Of a DNA stretch of 64,000 nucleotides, positions 18,053 to 27,110 are shown in pieces. Each line of letters starts with the position of its first letter. Within the stretch, counting starts at the first letter, position 1. Below the pieces are notes generated by a model. The model did no database searches. It saw nothing but the letters and a program-made list of their open reading frames with translations, and was not told where the DNA came from. The stretch is from Bryobacterales bacterium (GTDB taxonomy: Bacteria > Acidobacteriota > Terriglobia > Bryobacterales > Bryobacteraceae): positions 124,001-188,000 of the forward strand of contig JADJWL010000012.1 of assembly GCA_016716385.1 (NCBI GenBank), in the 5' to 3' direction. A program made the position numbers and the translations under genes.

Positions 18053-19291
18053 GTGGCCGGTCCCGGCCTGGTCTTCGTTCTCTCGATTGTCGGGCCTCGC
18101 GACCTCGTCGCGAATTCGGTGGCAGGTTCCGAGTACGGCTACGCGCTGATCTGGTTGTTGGCCGTGGCGATCCTCGCGCGAATCGCCATCCTCGAATCCA
18201 GCGCCCGCTACGTGATCGTCACCGGCGAGAGCCTGGTGGCCGGCTGCGCGAAGGCCGGCCGCTGGCTGGTCTGGATGATGTTCTTCATCCCGTTCATCAA
18301 GCGCTTCATCACGGGGATGGTACAGCTATCCCTGCTGGGCGCGGCAGGGCACTTGTTGTATCCCCTCGACAGCCCTTACTCGGCATCGATTTGGGCAGTG
18401 GGCTCGTGGGGTATGGCCTTCGCCCTGCTCTATATGGGCCGCTACACCCTTCTGGAGAAGACCAGCCAGCCCATCGCCTTCCTGCTGATCGGCTCGCTGA
18501 CATTGGCGGCATTTCTATCGAGGCCCGACTGGGGCGCCGCGCTCAAGGGAGCCGTGCTCCCCTCAGTGCCGGATGCCCCCAGTCTTTACGGCTCCGCACT
18601 CGTCATCTTGAGCGTGGCCGTGGGTGCGATCGGCTCCATCGGCAACGTCAAGTACGCGGCCCTGGTCCACGAGAAAGGCTGGAGGGGCCTGGAGCACCTA
18701 CGCAGCCAGCGCAAGGACCTGGTAGTCAGTTCGATCGGCATGTTCATCATGCTCGCCCTGGTACAGGTCGCCGCTGCCGGCGCCTTGCATCCCCTCGGCA
18801 TCCAGGTGGGCGAGGTCGAGGACCTCGTTCCGGTTTTCTCCCAGGTTTTGGGAGAAGCCGGACGAGTTATCCTCGCGCTGGGCATCTGGTTCGTGGTCTT
18901 CACCAGCGTCACCGGAAGTTCCACTGCCTATGCGCTGATGCTCTCCGACATCTACCACCGTTTCCTGCGGCCCTCGGACGCCATCCGCGAGCAGGATCAA
19001 GGCCGGGGAGCGGCTTACCTGCCGGCGTTTCGGCCGCTGCTAATCATCTTCGCGACACTCCCGCTCATGGTCCTGTTCACCGATTGGAAGCCGGTTCCTC
19101 TGCTGATGGTCACGGCGATCGTCGCCGCCGTCCTGCTGCCGGCCACGATCGTGGTCCTGCTCCGGCTCACCACGGACCGCCGCTTCATGGGTGAGCACAC
19201 GAACGGCTGGCTCGTGAACGCAACGCTCGTTTTCGCCGCGATCACGTCACTCTACCTTGGCTATGAGAGCATCCTCGAAACCTTCCAGTAG
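18053..19291 (+). CDS. Nramp-family-like divalent metal transporter, non-canonical binding motifs
   Basis: 412 residues from the GTG at 18053 (GAGG six bases before it), about 11 hydrophobic helices. The first helix reads AGPGLVFVLSIVGPRDLVAN, which aligns with the Nramp helix 1 but has GPRD (14-17) in place of the metal-binding DPGN. The helix 6 region AVGAIGSIGNVKYAALVHEKGW likewise lacks the MPH motif. It therefore belongs to an outlying Nramp-like branch and its substrate may not be manganese or iron. In-frame sequence upstream back to an ATT at 17993 reads like a natural N-terminus (IRYAPIPVKTASPWWKRLSV) and has AGGA at 7-nt spacing, so a rare ATT start is possible. Follows the TonB receptor after about 70 nt. 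Confidence 0.75.
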   Translation: MAGPGLVFVLSIVGPRDLVANSVAGSEYGYALIWLLAVAILARIAILESSARYVIVTGESLVAGCAKAGRWLVWMMFFIPFIKRFITGMVQLSLLGAAGHLLYPLDSPYSASIWAVGSWGMAFALLYMGRYTLLEKTSQPIAFLLIGSLTLAAFLSRPDWGAALKGAVLPSVPDAPSLYGSALVILSVAVGAIGSIGNVKYAALVHEKGWRGLEHLRSQRKDLVVSSIGMFIMLALVQVAAAGALHPLGIQVGEVEDLVPVFSQVLGEAGRVILALGIWFVVFTSVTGSSTAYALMLSDIYHRFLRPSDAIREQDQGRGAAYLPAFRPLLIIFATLPLMVLFTDWKPVPLLMVTAIVAAVLLPATIVVLLRLTTDRRFMGEHTNGWLVNATLVFAAITSLYLGYESILETFQ

Positions 19292-19331
19292 CGGCGAGAC
19301 GAGGCGGGTGCCGCAAGCCGATGTTCGGCAT

Positions 19332-19492
19332 CCTAAGGGGCCGGAGGCAGCCATGCCTGTCCGCGCAGCGCCCGCTTGCGCTTTTCCCGCAGACGCCGTA
19401 TCGATTCCCGTGAGCCCGTCCGCCGCAGGGCTTCGCTGTAGGCGCCGGCCGCCGCGTCGAAGCGTCCCTGGCTCGCCTCGAGATCGCCCAGC
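19332..19492. repeat. Right copy of 161-bp direct repeat
   Basis: Here the repeat is in its native place, as the 3' end of the caspase/TPR gene read on the minus strand, including the TAG stop at 19333-19335. It matches 12468-12628 at all but one position by eye. Sequence diverges abruptly on both sides (GCCTCGTCGACC after 19492 against ATGTTTGGCCCG after 12628). Confidence 0.95.
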
Positions 19493-22119
19493 GCCTCGTC
19501 GACCGCGGGACTTTGGGGCTGGACCGTCCGGGCCTGCGCGATCTGCGCCCGCGCCGCGGACACGTCGCCGGTGCGCTCGTACAGGCGGGCCAGGGCCAGA
19601 CGTCCAGCGACGAAACCGGGCTTGGCTTGAACGAGGCGGACATACTCGGCGATCGCGTCCGGCGTCCGCCCCCGCATGGCCAACGCGCCTGCAAGGCTGA
19701 CACGGGAGGCGGTGAAATCGGGGTCGCGCCGCAGGGTTTCTCTCCACAGAGCCTCTGCTTCATCGAACCGCGCCGGATCGCGCGCCAGCAGGGCCGCCAG
19801 GTTGTGCCTCGCCGAAGCGAGGTCCGGATTGAGCGACAGCGCCTCGCGGAACAAAGGCTCCGCTTCGGAGGCCCGGCCCCGCGCCGCGGCCAGAGTCCCC
19901 AGCCCGTCGAGCGGCTGAGCCAGGGCGGGATCGAGGGACTGCGCGCGCTTGTATTCGGCCTCCGCCTCGCGCGGCCGGTTCATGCGCTGGTAGATGAGAC
20001 CGAGGTTGTACGGCAGATAGGCGAAACGTGGTGCGAGCCGCATCGCTTCGCCGTAGCCATCGATCGCGCCCTGATAGTTGCCCGCCTGGAACCTCGTGAG
20101 CGCCAGGTTGTGGCGCGGATATGCCCAGTACGGTGCGCGGCGGATGGCGTCAGCGAAGGCCTGTCCGGCCTCGGTGTAACGGGCCTGTTCGAGGTAGGCG
20201 ATGCCTAGTGCGTTGAACGCGTGGGCACCTTCGTTGTCGAGCGCGACGGCGCTCTCAAGCAGCGGCTGCGCCTGGGCATAGGCCCCGCCGAACAGCAGTT
20301 CCCGTCCGCGACAGAAAAACAGGCGGCTCCGCAACAGCACGGACTCCGGAGTCAACCGCAGCGCCGACTCCGACGCCGCGGCGCAGGCCGCGAAGTCAGA
20401 CGCCGCCTGGGGTATCTGCTCGCCAGCCAGGTAGCGCAGCAACACCTGCTGAATCCGGTCCTCCAGCGCCGCCCGCAGCCGGTTCTCCTCGGCGACCGCG
20501 TCCAGCGGCGGCAGAGACGCGCGCACGTCCGGCAGCCACTCAAAGGCGCTTCCGGGCTCGCCGGTGAGGATCCGGCCTGCGTCAATCGCCTCCCTGAACC
20601 GCGTCACGGCCGGTGGGACCAGACCGCGTACGGCCGCAATCTGGACTGCGCTGTCGCGCCGCCACGCTTGCAGTTCCAGTCCCGGCTTGCGGAGATCGCT
20701 CATGACGACATTCCCGAGGTCGCCCCGTTCTCTCGGCCGCTGCCGTCCCTTCGTGGCTTCGCGCACCATGCGTTGCACATGATCCACGAATTCGTTGAAG
20801 TCGACCTCGCGGTTGGCATCGGCGTCGGCCGATCCGTTCAGGGCGTCGAGCACGAAATAGCTGAAGGCGCCGTGACCGCCGCCGAACTCCGGCCCTTCAC
20901 GCGCGACTTCGTCCTTGCCGCTGGCGAGAAACGCGAACAGCTCCGTTTCCTCCGGCACGAAGCGCTCCATCAGCGGATGGATGCTGTTGGTCTTCAGAAC
21001 ACCCAGCTGGCCGGCGCGGCACGCGTCGAGATACAGCACGATCCGCCGCACGCCGCTCAGCTCGCCGCTGAACAGCTTCGCCAGATCCGACATCGGGAGG
21101 CCGGTACGGGCCAGGTCCTGCGGATCGGCGTCGTGCGTCACCAGATACGCGTCGCTCCGGCCGCCGGCGGTCTGCACCGTGCCGTGCGCCGCGACCAGAA
21201 GGATCACCGTGTCGTCCCGGGTGGCGCGCGCCTGCAGGAACTCCTGAAAGGCCAGCCGGACCGAGGCGGTGGTCGCCTGCTCGTTCGTCAACACGCGGAT
21301 CGAGGCGTCCGGTATGGCCCCGCCTCGTTCGGAGCGAAGGAAGTCGCGGAAGATCTCCGCGTCCCGGTCGGCGTAGAGCAGCGGCGAGATGTCTGGCGAC
21401 TGGTAGCGCGAAATCCCGATCAGCAGGGCGTGCGTGCGTCCAGCCGGCAGAGGCGCGGCAGCCGGCTCCGGCGCCGCCGCTGGTTCCAGCTCGAACAGTC
21501 TGGAAAACGCCCACAGCGCCCCGGGCCACTGCCTCAGGATGAGCCGGTAGGCGTTGGCCGCCTGTCCCTTCTGTGCGTACGAAGCCAGGATCTCGGCCTT
21601 CCTGATGTGGACCAGCAAATCGTCCCCCTGGAGCGCCTGGAGTTCCGCGTCCAGGGCGCGGCGCCGGTCGGCGCTCAGGGGTGTGTCGAGAGAGCTGACA
21701 TCGAACAGGGGCCGGATCAGGCCGCCGCCGTAGTGCTGGGAGCTCGCATTGGACACCCGGACGAGCCGGGGAAGCAGACAGGACGGAAGTTTCGTGCCTG
21801 CATCGCGGACGCCGGCCGCCGTCAACCGGTCCGCCTCCAGACGGACATCGCCACCGGCATCGAGCGTCAGCGCGACCGATTGCGGACAGTAGGCGAACCG
21901 GACTGGCTGATCGAGGGCACGCAGCCGGTCGCCGGCGAACAAGATATCTCCGGTTCGCGCCTCGAGCGCCGAAGCAATGTGAGGGCGCTCGATCCGGGCG
22001 CTCCCAGCTTGCAGGACGATGCCCACGGGCTGCTCGTAGGCAGGCTGGGGGAAAACCGGCTGGCCGCCGGCTGTCTGCACCGCGATTGCCGCCACCGTGA
22101 CAAAATGCGTCAACCGCAT
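19333..22119 (-). CDS. Exported caspase-like (peptidase C14) protein with TPR repeats
   Basis: 928 residues with an N-terminal signal peptide (MRLTHFVTVAAIAVQTAGG). Residues about 30-110 contain ARTGDILFAGDRLRA, similar to the FecR-like segment found in such proteins. The caspase-like domain spans about 227-480: LLIGISRYQSPDI at its start, catalytic His312 in LLVAAHGTVQ and Cys367 in YLDACRAGQLG, so the dyad is intact. The C-terminal third (about 600-925) is a chain of TPR units such as AHAFNALGIAYLEQARYTEA and LPYNLGLIYQRMNRPREAEA. Prokaryotic caspase-like proteases take part in signalling and defence, and exported ones in unknown processes; TPRs imply protein partners. It is divergent from the Oar-like receptor gene at 22161, 41 nt away. 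Confidence 0.87.
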   Translation of the reverse strand: MRLTHFVTVAAIAVQTAGGQPVFPQPAYEQPVGIVLQAGSARIERPHIASALEARTGDILFAGDRLRALDQPVRFAYCPQSVALTLDAGGDVRLEADRLTAAGVRDAGTKLPSCLLPRLVRVSNASSQHYGGGLIRPLFDVSSLDTPLSADRRRALDAELQALQGDDLLVHIRKAEILASYAQKGQAANAYRLILRQWPGALWAFSRLFELEPAAAPEPAAAPLPAGRTHALLIGISRYQSPDISPLLYADRDAEIFRDFLRSERGGAIPDASIRVLTNEQATTASVRLAFQEFLQARATRDDTVILLVAAHGTVQTAGGRSDAYLVTHDADPQDLARTGLPMSDLAKLFSGELSGVRRIVLYLDACRAGQLGVLKTNSIHPLMERFVPEETELFAFLASGKDEVAREGPEFGGGHGAFSYFVLDALNGSADADANREVDFNEFVDHVQRMVREATKGRQRPRERGDLGNVVMSDLRKPGLELQAWRRDSAVQIAAVRGLVPPAVTRFREAIDAGRILTGEPGSAFEWLPDVRASLPPLDAVAEENRLRAALEDRIQQVLLRYLAGEQIPQAASDFAACAAASESALRLTPESVLLRSRLFFCRGRELLFGGAYAQAQPLLESAVALDNEGAHAFNALGIAYLEQARYTEAGQAFADAIRRAPYWAYPRHNLALTRFQAGNYQGAIDGYGEAMRLAPRFAYLPYNLGLIYQRMNRPREAEAEYKRAQSLDPALAQPLDGLGTLAAARGRASEAEPLFREALSLNPDLASARHNLAALLARDPARFDEAEALWRETLRRDPDFTASRVSLAGALAMRGRTPDAIAEYVRLVQAKPGFVAGRLALARLYERTGDVSAARAQIAQARTVQPQSPAVDEALGDLEASQGRFDAAAGAYSEALRRTGSRESIRRLREKRKRALRGQAWLPPAP

Positions 22120-22160
22120 CGCAATAGCCCACTATAGTATGCTGGTCGGCGATTCCGCGC

Positions 22161-25100
22161 ATGCTGCGTGCCGCCGCGCTTTTCGCACTTTCGTTGCCCC
22201 TTGCGGCGCAAACCACGCAAGGGCTGATCTCCGGCCTTGTCGTTGATGCGCAGAGCGGCACGCCGCTCGCGGGTGCGCACGTCGCCTGCGATTCCCTGGT
22301 CTCCGGTCTGCCGGTCTCAGCGTCGTCCGATGCGTTCGGGCGGTTCGACCTGCCGCTGCTCTCCCCGGGCCTCTACCGTCTCAGGGTGGAGGCCCGGCAC
22401 TACCAGGCACAGGAAATCTACACGCTGCGCCTGCCGGTGGCCGGCCGCCTGGATCTGCGGTTCCGGCTGCGCCCGCTGGCCGACGTCTGGGAGCAGGGCC
22501 AGTTCCGGAGCGTCTTCTTCCCACGAGAAGACAGCGTGCTGACCTTCTTCGGGCCAGACGTGGATACGAGCCGCTCCGCCTCGTTCGAGGCCAACCGCGG
22601 AGAACGGACGGCGCTCGAAACCTCGGTCTCCGACGTGGTCACCGGCGACCTGCTCAGGCGCCTGCCGCTGGCGGGCCGCGATACCTATACGATGCTCGCC
22701 CTGCAGCCGGCAGTTGGTTCCGACGTTTCTCTCGCGCGCGGACTGGGCCTGAGCGCCGCTGGCCAGCGCCCGTCCTCGTCCAATTTCCTGCTCGACGGCC
22801 TGGAGAACAATAATGCCCTGATCACGGGTCCGCTCACGCCTGTGGCTCCCGAGGCGGTGGCTGAATACCGGATCACGACCGCCAACCCCTCCGCCGAATA
22901 CGGACGCACCGCCGGATTCGTCGCCAACGCCGTCACCCGGTCCGGCGGCAACGACTGGCACGGCCAGGGCTACGTCTATTTCAAGAATGAAGCCCTGCAC
23001 GCCAACGCCTTTCAAGCCAACCGGCGCGGCTGGCCCCGGACGCCCTTGAAGGAGTGGCAACCGGGCTTCGCCGCCGGCGGCCCGTTGCAGCGGGACCGGT
23101 TCTTCGCCTCCGGCGCCTTCGAAGCGTTCCGCTTTCGCAGCCGGTTCGATCCCGAGCGCTACCGGTTGCCGTCGCCTTCGTTTCAGCCGCCGGAGGGGAC
23201 GCCCGCCAGGAGGCTTCTCGACCGGTTCCGTCCCCTCGCGTTTCCCGGAGACGGCGGCATCGCCACCGTAGACCTCGCCCCACCTTCCTCGCTGAATCGC
23301 TTCCTTGCGGTCCCGCGGTTCGACTGGGTTGGCGCCGGCGGGAAACACCGCGCCTTTGGACGCCTCGCCTGGTCGCGCGTGGATCGTCCCGATTTCCTGT
23401 GGTCGCCGTACCCGGACTTCATCGTTCCGCTCGGACAGAGCGCGTCCAGTCTGGCCCTGGGCGCCGTCAGTACATTGCGGCCGGGCCTGGTCCTCGAAAC
23501 CAAGCTCGGTCTCGGACGCGACGACTTGCGCTTCGACCGGCCGCACCCGGAGATTCCCGTGCTGGGTTCGGGCGACGGCGTCCTGCTGCCCGGCAGTGGA
23601 GCGTTTTACAGCTACCGGAACCGCGGCAGACACTGGGAGGTCCTGGAGAACCTGCTCTGGACCTCCGGTCCCCACGTGGTCAAATTCGGCGGGGGTGTGC
23701 TGCGCCGCCGCCTCGACGGCTACCTGACCGCGGCTCACGCCGGCAACTACAGCTTTCGCAACCTCGCCGCCTTCGCCGCCGGGACGCCGAACTCGTTCTA
23801 CTCGAGCGTGGGCCGCCTCGACTTCAGTCCCCTCCAACGGCAGGCGTTCGACCGCGAGTACGGCTACACCCAGACGTTCGCGTTCGTGCAGGATAGCTGG
23901 CGCGCCGCCCGCCGGCTCGTGATCAACGTCGGGCTGAGGTATGAAAACTACGGCGTCCCGCGCAACACCGGCGCCACGCCGGACGTCGCGCTCCGGCTGG
24001 GCGAGGGCGGCTCTTTCCCCGAGCGTCTCGCGGGCGCCGCGGCCGAGACCGGATCGCGATCCCTCTATGCCGCCGACGCCAACAACTTCGCCGCCCGCGC
24101 CGGCTTCGCCTGGCAGGCCGGGCCCGGTGACACGGTAGTGCGCGGCGGCTATGGCATGTTCTACGATCGCGGCTTCGACAACCTATGGCAGAATCTGCGC
24201 AACAATAGCTGGGTCCTGGCACTCGCCGCGCTGCCCGAACCCGCGGTCGATGTCCTGCAGCCGATCGGTCCGGACTTGCCTTTTTGGAATCAGCTCACGC
24301 CGGATCTCAACTTCTCGCGGCTCACACTCTTCCAGCCCGGCCTCCGCGATCCGTACGTCCAGAGCGCGTTTCTGGGGATCGAGCACGGCATCGGTGATTC
24401 TCTTTCGGTGGCCGTCCACTCACTCAACACGTTTGGCCGCAAGCTCCTGGCCACCGACCAGGTGAACCGCGGCGCGAGTGTGCCACCAGCCTTCGGGAAT
24501 CCACTGGGACGCTTCCAGGGCAATCTCCCGACGGTCTACTACCGCGGCAACCAGGGCGCGTCGAGCTTCCATGCGCTGGCCGCACGCCTGAACTACCGCT
24601 CGCCCCGCGCCGTTCTGCAGGCGGCTTATACCTGGGGTCACTCGATCGACAACCAGAGCGACCTGCTGGCCGGCGACTTCTTCAACTTCGACGGAACGCG
24701 GGCCACCGGCCCCGGCAGCCCCATCAGCGGTGCGGCATTTACCCGGCAGTTCGACAGCCGCGTCGACCGGGGCAGTTCGGACTTCGATCAGCGGCATAAC
24801 GTCGTGCTGGCCGGCTACTGGGATCTGCGGTCCTCCTGGACGTTGGGATTCCTGGCCGCTGTCCGCTCCGGCCTGCCCTACACGGTACGCGTCGCGGGTC
24901 TGGACCCGCTCCTCAACAACCGCGCCAGCCTCGCCGATCCCCGGGCATTCCAGCTCAATACTCCGGCGGATGGAGGGAGACTCGTGCTTTCCCGCGACGC
25001 GTTCCGCACACCGGATCGCGGGGTGCTCGGCAACACAGGCCGCAACGCGTTCCAGGGTCCCGGATTCTTCAGCGCCGATATCTCGTTGGGGCGTCTGTTT

Positions 25101-25322
25101 GCCGCACCGTTCGCCGGAGAGGCCGGACGCATCCGGCTGCGCGCGGACATCTTCAATGTCCTCAATCACGCCAACCTCAATGCGCCCGAGTCGCGCCTGT
25201 TCCGGCCGGACTTCGGCGAGGCGCTCTACGGCCGCCGCGGCGCCGGTTCCGGATTCCCGCTGCTCACGCCGCTGAATGAAACCGCGCGCCAGGTCCAGTT
25301 GAGCCTGCGGCTGGAATTCTGA
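22161..25322 (+). CDS. Oar-like TonB-dependent receptor (second copy type)
   Basis: 1053 residues with a signal peptide (LRAAALFALSLPLAAQ) and a carboxypeptidase-regulatory-like domain (ISGLVVDAQSGTPLAGAHV, about 24-105). The plug domain has RLPLAGRDTYTMLALQPAV, NFLLDGLENNN and SAEYGRTAGFVANAVTRSGG. A long beta barrel follows and ends in ARQVQLSLRLEF with the terminal phenylalanine typical of outer-membrane barrels. It is related to, but clearly diverged from, the receptor at 14810. It shares an upstream region with the caspase/TPR gene, read the other way, and converges on the TIGR03437 gene nine nt downstream. The ligand is unknown. Confidence 0.9.
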   Translation: MLRAAALFALSLPLAAQTTQGLISGLVVDAQSGTPLAGAHVACDSLVSGLPVSASSDAFGRFDLPLLSPGLYRLRVEARHYQAQEIYTLRLPVAGRLDLRFRLRPLADVWEQGQFRSVFFPREDSVLTFFGPDVDTSRSASFEANRGERTALETSVSDVVTGDLLRRLPLAGRDTYTMLALQPAVGSDVSLARGLGLSAAGQRPSSSNFLLDGLENNNALITGPLTPVAPEAVAEYRITTANPSAEYGRTAGFVANAVTRSGGNDWHGQGYVYFKNEALHANAFQANRRGWPRTPLKEWQPGFAAGGPLQRDRFFASGAFEAFRFRSRFDPERYRLPSPSFQPPEGTPARRLLDRFRPLAFPGDGGIATVDLAPPSSLNRFLAVPRFDWVGAGGKHRAFGRLAWSRVDRPDFLWSPYPDFIVPLGQSASSLALGAVSTLRPGLVLETKLGLGRDDLRFDRPHPEIPVLGSGDGVLLPGSGAFYSYRNRGRHWEVLENLLWTSGPHVVKFGGGVLRRRLDGYLTAAHAGNYSFRNLAAFAAGTPNSFYSSVGRLDFSPLQRQAFDREYGYTQTFAFVQDSWRAARRLVINVGLRYENYGVPRNTGATPDVALRLGEGGSFPERLAGAAAETGSRSLYAADANNFAARAGFAWQAGPGDTVVRGGYGMFYDRGFDNLWQNLRNNSWVLALAALPEPAVDVLQPIGPDLPFWNQLTPDLNFSRLTLFQPGLRDPYVQSAFLGIEHGIGDSLSVAVHSLNTFGRKLLATDQVNRGASVPPAFGNPLGRFQGNLPTVYYRGNQGASSFHALAARLNYRSPRAVLQAAYTWGHSIDNQSDLLAGDFFNFDGTRATGPGSPISGAAFTRQFDSRVDRGSSDFDQRHNVVLAGYWDLRSSWTLGFLAAVRSGLPYTVRVAGLDPLLNNRASLADPRAFQLNTPADGGRLVLSRDAFRTPDRGVLGNTGRNAFQGPGFFSADISLGRLFAAPFAGEAGRIRLRADIFNVLNHANLNAPESRLFRPDFGEALYGRRGAGSGFPLLTPLNETARQVQLSLRLEF

Positions 25323-25331
25323 GTACCCGCC

Positions 25332-27086
25332 TCACGGGGCGATTGTGAGATACCGCGTACCCTGGATCGGCGTCGAATCCACTTCGACCGTGACCGGAGT
25401 ATCTCCGGGGCCGGTTTCCGGCACGACGACGTCGAACCGGTAGAGACCGACGAAGTTGGCATACAGTCCCTTGTAGCTGACTTGCGCGGGCGTGCCGCCA
25501 AACAACACGCGAAACGGCAGCGCGAGGCCCGTGAGGCCGGACGCAATCTGGCCGGCCGGAAGGAACGGCGTCACCGGTCCACACCCGACGCCGTAGAAAA
25601 TGATCGTGTCTCCCGGCCGCGCGGGGCGGAAGATGGCGCCCGGCACCAGCCCCGGCGGTCCGACGAACGTGGTCAGATCCGTGAAGTGCGCCACGAGGTA
25701 CTGCCGCCCGTTCGCCACGAAGGAATCCGGAGCCAGCAGGGCGCAGGTGACCGGCCGCTTTTCGATCGTCACGGCGTTGCTCCGCTCCCCGTCCGGCGCT
25801 GTCACAACGACGCTGACCGGTCCGAGGTTCGGATCATCCGGCGCGAGTGCGTTGATCTGCGTTGGACTGATGTAGCTCACGAACGCCGGACGGTTGTTGA
25901 TGAGCACGCCGACGCCGTCCAGTTGGGTCGGCGCGGCGGCGCCGCTGAAGTCGTCGCCACGCCAGGAGCGGGTCACCGGAGCCAGATCTTCGCCGAAGAT
26001 CTCGACCCACGTTCCGGCCGAGAGGGCGGCGGCGCCATCGAAGGCCTGCCGGACGGGATTGGCTGACCGCAGCCGAGGTCCGCGCGGCGGGGCTTCGGTC
26101 ACAACAAGCCGCACCGCTACCTGCCGCGAAGCTGTTCCCGAGTCGAGAGTGAACCCGCCCTCGTAGGTTCCGGCGCTTAGGTTTTCCGTGCGGATCGCGA
26201 CCGGGATATCGGCGGGGGTGGTCCTGGCACCCGTGGGCACGTTCAACCATGCCCCGGTGCCCGTGCCCGTCAGCCGCACCTGGAACGTCACGGAGTCGTT
26301 GCTGGTCACACGAACCACCTGCTGGGGTGGCGCCGTCCCGCCCCGCGCGTACTCAAAGGCGAGCGAAGCCGGGCTGGCCGTGAACGTGGCCGCGGCTTCC
26401 ACTTCCACGTTGACCCCAACGCTCGGGTTGTTCCCGGCCGAATCCAGGAATCCAACGGAGATTCCATACTGCCCCGGAGAGACGTTCGTGTTGGCGATCC
26501 TGAACTGGACCGAAGCGCCGGGTGCCTGCCCGTTCTGCGGCGTGATCGACAGCAGGTTGTCCGGATCGAAGCGGTTGGTCAGAAATTCGACCGGGCCATT
26601 GCTGCCCGCGAGGTTCACCGTCACGGCCTGCGCCGGAGGGGGCGGACCGCCGGCGCGGAACTTGAAGTTCAGCGTGGACGGAGCGGGGACAAGCTGTGCC
26701 TGTCCGGCAACCGTCATCCGGACGTTCACCGTTGCCTGGTTACTGGCCTGGTTGGAGAAGAAGGTCACAAACCCCTGATAGGAGCCGGGCGCGAGTCCGG
26801 TCGGGTCGACGCCGACGCCGATGGAAGCTCCCGCGGTGCCGCCGCCCGGATTCAGCAGCCACGAGCGCCCTACCTGGCTCGGCGTCTGGATCGTCACCGA
26901 GGAAACGAGCGGAAGGGCCTGCCCGTTGCTCGCCGTCACGACCACGTTGCTCGATGCCTGGCCGCAGGAGACTCCCAGCAGACATTCGAAGTTCAGTTGT
27001 TGCGGCAGGACGCTCAGCGTGACTTGCCCCGCCGCGGTCAGCGTGGTCCCCAGCACGGCCAGAATGAGAACGAGAGCGCGTCGCAC
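25332..27086 (-). CDS. Exported protein with BACON-like repeats and C-terminal TIGR03437 domain
   Basis: 584 residues with a signal peptide (RALVLILAVLGTTLTAAGQ). The middle consists of three similar beta-sandwich segments, each with a pattern like LNFEC..G...P..Q.V.V, for example TLNFKFRAGGPPPPAQAVTV and SLAFEYARGGTAPPQQVVRV; they resemble BACON-type or Ig-like modules. The last 230 residues are the TIGR03437 domain (VRQAFDGAAALSAGTWVEIF, FVSYISPTQINALAPDD, DTIIFYGVGCGPV), a paralogous family strongly expanded in Solibacter. Its function is unknown; these proteins are exported and probably surface-linked. This is the best taxonomic marker in the window. Confidence 0.9.
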   Translation of the reverse strand: MRRALVLILAVLGTTLTAAGQVTLSVLPQQLNFECLLGVSCGQASSNVVVTASNGQALPLVSSVTIQTPSQVGRSWLLNPGGGTAGASIGVGVDPTGLAPGSYQGFVTFFSNQASNQATVNVRMTVAGQAQLVPAPSTLNFKFRAGGPPPPAQAVTVNLAGSNGPVEFLTNRFDPDNLLSITPQNGQAPGASVQFRIANTNVSPGQYGISVGFLDSAGNNPSVGVNVEVEAAATFTASPASLAFEYARGGTAPPQQVVRVTSNDSVTFQVRLTGTGTGAWLNVPTGARTTPADIPVAIRTENLSAGTYEGGFTLDSGTASRQVAVRLVVTEAPPRGPRLRSANPVRQAFDGAAALSAGTWVEIFGEDLAPVTRSWRGDDFSGAAAPTQLDGVGVLINNRPAFVSYISPTQINALAPDDPNLGPVSVVVTAPDGERSNAVTIEKRPVTCALLAPDSFVANGRQYLVAHFTDLTTFVGPPGLVPGAIFRPARPGDTIIFYGVGCGPVTPFLPAGQIASGLTGLALPFRVLFGGTPAQVSYKGLYANFVGLYRFDVVVPETGPGDTPVTVEVDSTPIQGTRYLTIAP

Positions 27087-27110
27087 CCGCTCATGATATC
27101 GGATTGCGCC

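Noticed and set aside
17981..18055. Stop-codon read-through joining the TonB receptor to the Nramp-like protein
   Set aside because: The frames agree, but the receptor ends in a normal terminal aromatic motif needed for barrel assembly; an ATT or GTG start is a simpler explanation.
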